DNA from: JBIOYL01 sp044870185
GTDB lineage: Bacteria > Actinomycetota > CALGFH01
Direction of reading: 5' to 3'
Assembly: GCA_044870185.1 (NCBI GenBank)
Contig: JBIOYL010000410.1
Span: forward strand, 1 to 19,304
Length of the DNA: 19,304 bases
The notes under the pieces are model-generated. The model did no database searches. It was not told where the DNA came from and worked only from the letters and a program-made list of their open reading frames with translations. The position numbers were made by a program, and so were the translations under genes. Position 1 is the first letter of the stretch. Each line of letters starts with the position of its first letter. Of the stretch, positions 13,267 through 19,304 are shown piece by piece.

Positions 13267-14524
13267 GTGAGCGTGCAGACGGCCTCGAAGCCCGGCTCGC
13301 CCCAGGGGGCTCGGGCGCAGCAGGAGGCGACGGTGCGCTGGCTGCGGCCGGTGGGCGTCGTGATCGTCGCCGTGGTGCTCATCGACGGCGCGACGGAGCG
13401 CCCGGCGCCGGGGCTGCGCGGCGACCGGCTCGGGGTCTTGCTCGCGCTGCTGGCCTTCGCGATCGGGCTGCTGGGCCTGCGGGAAGCCCGCTCGCGTCGG
13501 GCGTCGTTCTGGGTGCAGGCGCCGCTGCTGGGCGCGCTGGTCGTCGGCTCGGGGGTGCTGATGTGGCTGCAGCCGAGCGGCCCGGGCTTTCTCGGCTTCT
13601 TCTTCCTCGCCGCGTGCGTGGCCACGCTGGGCGTGCCGGCGCGGATCGGTGCCGCGGCCGCCGGCCTGGTGCTGGTGGTGCTGCTGGCCGTGGGCCGCGC
13701 CGCCGCGGCGCACCGTCCGATCACCGGCATCGTGTTCAGCGTGCTCGGCTTGAGCGGCCTGTACCTCGTGGTGGTGCTCGCACCGCGCGCGGGAGGGTCA
13801 ACAGCGCGCCGGGCGGCTGCTCGAGGAGCTCGAGCGGACGCGGGCGGCGCAGGTGCGGGCGGTGGCGCTCGCCGAGCGCCAGCACCTGGCGCGTGAGATG
13901 CACGACGTGCTGGCCCACTCGCTGGCGGGGCTCACCCTGCAGCTCGAGGGTGCCCGCCTGCTCGCCGCCGCCGAGCGGCCGGACATCAGGCAGATCGCCG
14001 CGGCGCTCGAGCGCGCCCACCAGCTCGCCAGGGCCGGCCTCCAAGACGCCCGACGCGCGATCGGCACGCTGCGCGACGACGAGCTGCCCGGACCGCAGCG
14101 GCTGGCCGGGCTGGCGCGCGAGTTCGAGCGTGACGGCGGGGTCGGCTGCCACCTGGAGGTCGCCGGCGAGCAGCACGAGCTGGGCCCCGAGGCGCGGCTC
14201 GCGCTGTACCGCACCGCCCAGGAGGCGCTGACCAACATCCGCAAGCACGCGCATGCCCGGCGTGTCGAGCTGCGTCTGGACTACGAGCCGCTCGGCACGC
14301 GGCTCACCGTCGAGGACTACGCCTCGGACGGCGACCGGCCGCCGCCGGCGCCCGACGGCGGCGGCTACGGGCTCACCGGGATGCGCGAGCGCGCCGAGCT
14401 GCTCGGCGGGACGCTGACGGCGGCCCCCACCGGCACGGGCTTCCGCGTCGAGCTGTGGGTTCCGACTGTGCCGACGACCGCTCGGTCGTGCAGGCGCTTC
14501 GGGCCGGCGCTCGCGGCTACCTGA
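13267..14524 (+). pseudogene. NarL-type sensor histidine kinase, frameshifted and with altered tail
   Basis: GTG 13267 is chosen from the -10 immediately upstream. The N-terminal part has about six membrane helices (VGVVIVAVVLIDGA, LGVLLALLAFAIGLLGL, PLLGALVVGSGVLMWL, GFLGFFFLAACVATLGV, AGLVLVVLLAVG, IVFSVLGLSGLYLVVVLA). At about 13783-13792 one extra base changes the frame. The cytoplasmic half continues as RAGRLLEELERTRAAQVRAV, a HisKA_3 dimerisation box LAREMHDVLAHSLAGL with the phosphorylated His at ~13901, an HATPase N-box AQEALTNIRKHAHA, a poor G1 motif (VEDYASDG) and G2 YGLTGMRERAELLGG. The natural C-terminus FRVELWVP then runs into response-regulator DNA read out of frame and ends at 14524. 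As sequenced, the membrane sensor is uncoupled from the kinase. Confidence 0.75.
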
Positions 14525-14889
14525 CCAAGGACGCCGGTGCCGAGGAGATCAAGCAGGCGCTCGAGGCGGTCGTGCGCGGCGACGCGGCGATCGACCCCGC
14601 CGTGCAGCACCACCTCGTCGACGCCCTGGCGGCCGCGGGCGGCCCGCCAGGCCAAGGTCCGGCAGCGGCCGAGGCGCTGCCCGACGGGCTGACGCCACGC
14701 GAGGCCGAGGTGCTGTCGCTGATCGCCGACGGGCTGTCCAACGTCGAGATCGCCCAGCGCCTGGTGGTCACCGAAGCGACCGTCAAGAGCCACGTCAACC
14801 ACCTGTTCGCCAAGACCGGCGTCCGTGACCGCGCCCAGGCCGTCACCTACGCCTACTGCCACCACCTCGCACCACGACCGGCATCCTGA
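14455..14889 (+). pseudogene. NarL-type response regulator lacking most of its receiver domain
   Basis: The frame reads DRSVVQALRAGARGYLTKDA followed by a linker and a LuxR HTH (LTPREAEVLSLIADGLSNVE, then EATVKSHVNHLFAKTGV) to the stop at 14889. The normal NarL receiver begins about 80-85 residues earlier. Its acidic pocket, phosphoacceptor Asp and switch Thr are missing, while the conserved TKD lysine remains. The fragment overlaps the tail of the kinase, so a deletion of roughly 250-300 bases seems to have fused the two genes. GTG 14455 could start translation but has no ribosome site. If expressed, it would be an unphosphorylatable DNA-binding fragment. Confidence 0.75.
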
Positions 14890-14892
14890 CGG

Positions 14893-14915
14893 GCCGCGCC
14901 GCCGGGCCGCGCGGC
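14893..14915. terminator. Possible hairpin between convergent genes
   Basis: GCCGCGC (14893-14899) and GCGCGGC (14909-14915) pair around a nine-base loop, directly after the response-regulator stop and before the convergent nuoN stop. Such GC-rich stems occur by chance in this DNA and there is no T-run, so this is weak. Confidence 0.25.
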
Positions 14916-14965
14916 AGGTCCGCCCGGCGGGCCGCCGGATGCGGTCCGCCGGCTCGCCGGAGCGG

Positions 14966-16444
14966 CTACCTGCTGGCGACCAGGGTCGACGACGGCGCGT
15001 AGCGGATCAGGACGTCCGGGAGGATGCCGAACACCACCACGCCGGCGGTGGACAGGCCGATGGACAGCGCCAGCGGCAGGGACACCCTGGCCGGCACCGG
15101 CTCGGCCGGCTCGCCCTCCACCGCCAGGGGGGCGAGCCACAGCCGGCGGGCGACGCCGATGTAGTAGAAGAGCGACACGACGCTCATCACCGCCATGAAG
15201 ACGGCCAGCAGCGTCACGCTGGTCTGCCCGGCGTTCAGGGCGGCCTGGAACACGACGAACTTGGCGAAGAAGCCGGCGGTGAAGGGGATGCCGCCGAGCG
15301 AGATCATGAAGGCGGTCATGGCCACGCCGAGGGCGGGCGCGATGCGCCCGAGCCCGGTGTAGTCGACGATCAGGTTGCTCGGCCGGCGCTGGTTGACCAG
15401 GGTGACGACCGCGAACGCGCCCAGGTTGGTGAAGCCGTAGATGAGCAGGTACACGAGCACCGCCTGGAACGCCTGGCGGCGCACGGCGGGGTCGGCGCTC
15501 GACCCGGCGGCGAACGGCACCAGCATGTAGCCGGCCTGGGCGACCGACGAGTAGGCGAGCAGCCGGACGATGTTGGTCTGGGCGAGGGCGACGACGTTGC
15601 CGATCAGCATGGTGAAGGCGGCCAGGACCGCGAAGCCGGGCGCCCAGTAGCGGGCGAAGGCGGGGAAGGCGACGAAGGTGACCAGCAGCAGGCCGGCGAA
15701 GCCGGCCGCCTTGGAGGCCACCGACAGGTAGGCGGCCACCGGCACCGGCGCGCCCTCGTAGGTGTCGGGCGCCCAGAAGTGGAACGGCGCCGCCGAGACC
15801 TTGAACGCGAACCCGGTGGCGACCAGGAACACGGCCATGACGGCGGCCGGCTCGGCGCGCTGGGCGGCGAACCTGACGGCGATGACGTCCAGCCGCAGCG
15901 AGCCGGTGAAGCCGTACACCAGGCTCATGCCGAACAGCATCACGGCGGTCGACAGCACGCCGATGAGCAGGAACTTGAGCGCGCCCTCGTTGGAGCTGGC
16001 GTCGCCCTTGCGGAAGCCGGCCGCGATGAACCCGGTGGCCGAGACGATCTCCAGCGACAAAAACAGCATCAGCAGGTCGCGGGAGCTTGGCATCAGCAGC
16101 ATGCCGACGAAGGCCGACAGCAGCAGGAAGTAGAACTCGCCCTGGTAGTAGTGGCCGGCGTCGATGTAGCGCTTGCTCATCAGCAGCACCAGGACGAGCG
16201 CGCCCAGGAACAGGGCCTTGAACAGCAGGGCGTAGTGGTCGACCACGAACGACCCGCCGAAGGTGCTGCGCCTGCCCGCGCCGACCAGGCTGGCGAGCGC
16301 GGCGCCGGCGGCGAGCGTGCCGGCCAGCGCCAGGTAGTTGGCCACCACCTTGGCGCGCTCGAGGAACAGGTCGACGGTGAGCACCAGCAGCGCCGTGCCG
16401 GCCAGCACCAGCTCGGGCAGGATGGCGTGGAAGTCGATCCTCAC
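14966..16444 (-). CDS. nuoN: NADH-quinone oxidoreductase subunit N
   Basis: 492 residues and about 14 membrane helices, normal for NuoN, one of the three antiporter-like proton-pumping subunits in the membrane arm of complex I. Key residues are visible: the buried Glu in LFLSLEIVSATGF (E132) and the Lys of helix 7 in GFAFKVSAAPFHFWAPDTYE (K215), followed by the characteristic YEGAPVPVAAYLSVASKAAG segment. GTG 16444 (VRIDFHAILPELVL) is the start, with AAGGAG nine bases upstream. It is the last gene of the nuoLMN run, 49 bases after nuoM. No defect seen. Confidence 0.95.
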   Translation of the reverse strand: MRIDFHAILPELVLAGTALLVLTVDLFLERAKVVANYLALAGTLAAGAALASLVGAGRRSTFGGSFVVDHYALLFKALFLGALVLVLLMSKRYIDAGHYYQGEFYFLLLSAFVGMLLMPSSRDLLMLFLSLEIVSATGFIAAGFRKGDASSNEGALKFLLIGVLSTAVMLFGMSLVYGFTGSLRLDVIAVRFAAQRAEPAAVMAVFLVATGFAFKVSAAPFHFWAPDTYEGAPVPVAAYLSVASKAAGFAGLLLVTFVAFPAFARYWAPGFAVLAAFTMLIGNVVALAQTNIVRLLAYSSVAQAGYMLVPFAAGSSADPAVRRQAFQAVLVYLLIYGFTNLGAFAVVTLVNQRRPSNLIVDYTGLGRIAPALGVAMTAFMISLGGIPFTAGFFAKFVVFQAALNAGQTSVTLLAVFMAVMSVVSLFYYIGVARRLWLAPLAVEGEPAEPVPARVSLPLALSIGLSTAGVVVFGILPDVLIRYAPSSTLVASR

Positions 16445-16493
16445 GTCGGGCGGCTCCTTGTCGTATGCCCCGCTGCGGGGCCGGTCGGCTGCG

Positions 16494-18032
16494 TCATCGG
16501 AACAGGGTGGCGAACCAGCCGGTGACGGTCGGGTTGGTCACGCCGAGGACGAGCCCGGGGGCGACGCCGAGCGCCACGATCAGCAGGACCAGCGGCGTCC
16601 AGGCGGTGTACTCGACCGCCACGACGTCGCCGAGCGGCTTGGCCTTCCAGCGGTCGGGCAGCCGGCCGAGGTTGACCCGCTGGACCAGCCACAGGAAGTA
16701 GCCGGCGGTGAGCAGGGTGCCGACCAGGCCGACGGCCATGAGCGTGCGGAACAGCGGCAGCGGCAGGCCGGGCGCCGGGTTCCAGGCGGCCAGCAGCGCG
16801 AGGATCTCGCCCCAGAAGCCGGCCAGCCCGGGCAGCCCGAGCGAGGCGATGCAGGCCAGGGTGAAGATGCCGGCGAAGCGGGGCATGGCCGTGGCCATGC
16901 CGCCGCCGAGCTCGGCGAGGTCGCGCGTGTGGTAGCGCTCGTGCATGGAGCCGGCGCAGAAGAACAGCATGCCGGTGATGATGCCGTGGGCGACCATGCC
17001 GAACACGGCCGCGTTGATGCCGGCGGGGCTGAGGGTGGCGATGCCGAGCATCACGAAGCCCATGTGGCCGACCGACGAGAACGCGATCAGCCGTTTCACG
17101 TCCCGCTGGGCAAGGCAGCACAGCGACCCGTAGATGATGGCGATGACGCCGAGGATGCCGAGCGTGGGCGCCCAGGTGCGGGCGGCCGCGGGCAGGATCG
17201 GCAGGGCGATGCGCACGAAGCCGTAGCCGCCCATCTTGAGCAGGATCCCAGCCAGCAGCACCGACCCGACCGTGGGGGCCTCGGTGTGGGCGTCGGGCAG
17301 CCAGGTGTGCAGCGGCCAGACCGGCACCTTGACGGCGAAGCCGAATCCGACGGCGGCGAACACCAGCGTGCCGAACGTGCCGGCGAACCGGACCGGCCCG
17401 GCCGCCTGCAGGGCGAGGATGTCGAAGGTGCGGTGGGCGGCGTCGGGCCCGCTGCGCCACCACAGGGCCAGGAAGCCGAGCAGCATGATGACCGACCCGG
17501 TCAGGGTGAACAGGAAGAACTTGATCGAGGCGTAGTCGCGCCGGGCGGCGCCCCACAGCGCGATCAGGAAGTACATGGGGACGAGCACGAGCTCCCAGAA
17601 CACGAAGAACAGCACCAGGTCGAGGGCGGCGAAGGTGCCGTTCATGCCGGTCTCGAGCAGCAGCAGCAGGGCGAGGAACGCCTGGGGGTTTCCCGGGGCG
17701 GGCAGGATGCGCACGCTGTAGACCACGCACAACACTGACAGCAGCAGCGACAGCACCAGCAGCGGCAGGCTGATGCCGTCGACACCGAGGTGGTAGCCCG
17801 CGCCGATCGACGGGATCCAGCTGTGGCGCTGCTCGAACTGCATGGCCCTGCCCGCCTGGTAATCGAAGCGGGCGAGCATGCCGACGCCGGCGGCCAGGGC
17901 GGCCAGGGTGAACACCAGCGCGGTGCGGGTGAGCAGCCGCTCGCGGTCGCCGGGCAGCAGTGCCACCACGACCGCCCCGACGGCCGGCAGGAACACCGCG
18001 AGGCCCAGGGCCCAGTGGTCGAACCAGGTCAC
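16494..18032 (-). CDS. nuoM: NADH-quinone oxidoreductase subunit M
   Basis: 512 residues, the normal length for NuoM. The conserved Glu of helix 5 is in FFVFWELVLVPMYFLIALWG (E147). The pumping lysines are in FGFAVKVPVWPLHTWLPDAH (K235) and AGILLKMGGYGFVRI (K266). It forms the middle proton channel of complex I. GTG 18032 (VTWFDHWALGLAVFLP) is the start because AAGGAG stands eight bases upstream; the frame is open further upstream but there it only overlaps the end of nuoL. The gap from the nuoL stop is 14 bases, so the ribosome site sits between the genes and translation is probably coupled. Intact. Confidence 0.95.
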   Translation of the reverse strand: MTWFDHWALGLAVFLPAVGAVVVALLPGDRERLLTRTALVFTLAALAAGVGMLARFDYQAGRAMQFEQRHSWIPSIGAGYHLGVDGISLPLLVLSLLLSVLCVVYSVRILPAPGNPQAFLALLLLLETGMNGTFAALDLVLFFVFWELVLVPMYFLIALWGAARRDYASIKFFLFTLTGSVIMLLGFLALWWRSGPDAAHRTFDILALQAAGPVRFAGTFGTLVFAAVGFGFAVKVPVWPLHTWLPDAHTEAPTVGSVLLAGILLKMGGYGFVRIALPILPAAARTWAPTLGILGVIAIIYGSLCCLAQRDVKRLIAFSSVGHMGFVMLGIATLSPAGINAAVFGMVAHGIITGMLFFCAGSMHERYHTRDLAELGGGMATAMPRFAGIFTLACIASLGLPGLAGFWGEILALLAAWNPAPGLPLPLFRTLMAVGLVGTLLTAGYFLWLVQRVNLGRLPDRWKAKPLGDVVAVEYTAWTPLVLLIVALGVAPGLVLGVTNPTVTGWFATLFR

Positions 18033-18046
18033 GTGGCAGGCTCCTT

Positions 18047-19304
18047 CTAGCGTCCGATGAGCTGCACGACGAGCACGGCCAGCCCGACCACCCCCACGAA
18101 CAGGGCGGCCGCGTACCACTGCGCCTGGCCCGACTGGACGTAGCGCAGGCCGCGGGCGAGCCGCCGGGTGCCCAGGCCGATGGCGTTGACCAGCCCGTCG
18201 ATCACCCGCTGGTCGAACCAGTAGGTGGCGGGGGCGAGCGCGCCGGTGACGGCCCGCACGAACCCCTGCTCGTACAGGTCGTCCAGGTAGAACTTGCGCT
18301 GCAGTGTGGTGTAGACGGCGGGCAGGCGCGCCAGGGGCTCGCGCTCGGGCAGGCCGCGGCGGTAGACGGCGCCGGCCAGCGCCAGGCCGAGCAGGGCGGC
18401 CGCGGTGCTGCCGACGGCCAGCGGCAGGTTGACCGGGACGGCGCCCTCCGACGGCAGCAGCGGGGTGGCGATCCAGGCGGAGAAGTTGTCGGTCCCGGCC
18501 AGCGGCGAGCCGACGAACCCGGCCAGCACGGCGCCGGTCGCGAGCACCACCAGCGGCCCGACCATGACCGTGTCAGCCTCGTGCGGGCGGCCCTGGCCGC
18601 GGTAGGCGGCGCCGAAGGTGAGCCAGAGCATGCGGCCGACGTAGACGGCGGTCAGCAGCGCGGTGACCAGGCCGACCACGAACACGGTCCGGGCCACGCC
18701 GACCGAGGTGGCCACGCCCTCGACGCCGCCGCCGAAGCCGACCTTCCAGGCCTGGTCGAGGATCTGGTCCTTGGACCAGAAGCCGGACAGGGGGAAGATC
18801 CCGACCAGGGCCAGCGCGCCGGCCAGGAACGTCCAGAAGGTCCACGGCATCACCCGGCGCAGCCCGCCCATCTCGCTCATGTTGTTGGTGTGGATGGCGT
18901 GGATGATCGAGCCGGCGGCCAGGAACAGCAGCGCCTTGAAGAAGGCGTGGGTGAACAGGTGGAACACCCCGGCCGCATACCCGCCCACCCCCAGGCCGGC
19001 CATCATGTAGGCGAGCTGGGAGATGGTGGAGTAGGCGAGCACCCGCTTGATGTCGTCCTGGACCAGGGCCAGCAGCGCCCCGATCAGCATGGTGGCCGAG
19101 GCGATCAGCGCGATCTCGTCGAGCGCGGCCGGGGACGCCTGGAACACCGGGTACATGCGGGCGACCAGGAACACGCCGGCGGCGACCATGGTGGCCGCGT
19201 GGATCAGGGCCGACACCGGGGTGGGACCCTCCATGGCGTCGGGCAGCCATACGAACAGCGGACCTTGGGCGCTCTTGCCGGCGGCGCCGAGGTAGAGGAG
19301 CAGC
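18047..19304 (-). CDS. nuoL: NADH-quinone oxidoreductase subunit L, partial
   Basis: The C-terminal ~418 residues of NuoL; the gene enters from the right edge. Visible marks are GAAGKSAQGPLFVWLPDAME, GPTPVSALIHAATMVAAGVF, the helix with DIKRVLAYSTISQLAYM, and the HAFFKALLFLAAGSIIH segment with its conserved Lys and His. The C-terminus includes the extra helices that form the long lateral helix of NuoL along the membrane arm, ending QLIGR. The length after MEGPT (395 residues) fits full-length family members. It is the distal antiporter-like subunit. No frameshift seen. Confidence 0.95.
   Translation of the reverse strand, partial: LLLYLGAAGKSAQGPLFVWLPDAMEGPTPVSALIHAATMVAAGVFLVARMYPVFQASPAALDEIALIASATMLIGALLALVQDDIKRVLAYSTISQLAYMMAGLGVGGYAAGVFHLFTHAFFKALLFLAAGSIIHAIHTNNMSEMGGLRRVMPWTFWTFLAGALALVGIFPLSGFWSKDQILDQAWKVGFGGGVEGVATSVGVARTVFVVGLVTALLTAVYVGRMLWLTFGAAYRGQGRPHEADTVMVGPLVVLATGAVLAGFVGSPLAGTDNFSAWIATPLLPSEGAVPVNLPLAVGSTAAALLGLALAGAVYRRGLPEREPLARLPAVYTTLQRKFYLDDLYEQGFVRAVTGALAPATYWFDQRVIDGLVNAIGLGTRRLARGLRYVQSGQAQWYAAALFVGVVGLAVLVVQLIGR

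Noticed and set aside
18033..18119. Longer start for nuoM at 18119
   Set aside because: It would overlap the end of nuoL with Arg-rich sequence. GTG 18032 gives the normal NuoM N-terminus and has AAGGAG.
1..19304. tRNA, rRNA, CRISPR arrays, riboswitches
   Set aside because: No cloverleaf or rRNA-like stretches, no regularly spaced direct repeats and no known aptamer pattern were seen by eye.

Overview
The window looks like chromosomal DNA of a very GC-rich actinomycetote. The signs are G/C-saturated third codon positions with long open frames on the antisense strand, actinobacterial-style -10 hexamers (TANNNT), GTG starts, MalT/LAL-type LuxR regulators, an IS701-family element of actinobacterial character, and a nuoL-nuoM-nuoN order. 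I cannot place it at genus level from sequence alone.

Left part (1-4.9 kb): the C-terminal ~770 residues of a MalT/LAL-type LuxR regulator, whose Walker-B region is inverted at the window edge. A promoter module follows, then a small hypothetical gene, a small recognisable protein with no normal start codon, an ABC ATPase broken inside its P-loop, and a class III nucleotide cyclase with a one-base frameshift. A strong hairpin closes this block against the convergent next gene.

Centre (5.0-11.3 kb): a metal-dependent amidohydrolase and a complete second LAL regulator (924 aa) on the minus strand. Divergent from them lie a hemerythrin-like protein and a secreted protein made of two homologous repeats, the second broken by a frameshift. 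The main observation is a promoter-like module present three times: downstream of regulator 1, downstream of regulator 2 (before the amidohydrolase), and upstream of regulator 2 facing the hemerythrin gene. Copies 2 and 3 are inverted relative to each other and match at 57 of 66 positions by hand count. In all three copies a GTGCACCTT box starts exactly 38 bp before a TA(G/C)CGT hexamer. The simplest reading is a small regulon driven by the adjacent LAL regulators.

Right-centre (11.3-14.9 kb): a decay zone. It holds a C-terminal remnant of an IS630-type transposase, an IS701-family element with 18-bp perfect terminal inverted repeats and a transposase carrying at least seven frameshifts, and a NarL-type two-component pair. 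In that pair the kinase is frameshifted and the response regulator has lost most of its receiver domain in a deletion that joins it to the kinase tail.

Right end (15.0-19.3 kb): intact, tightly packed nuoN, nuoM and nuoL (partial) on the minus strand, the proton-pumping antiporter-like subunits of respiratory complex I. These genes and the complete LAL regulator carry no frameshifts, so the many lesions elsewhere are more likely real decay than uniform sequencing error. The single-base lesions near short homopolymers still need read-level checking.
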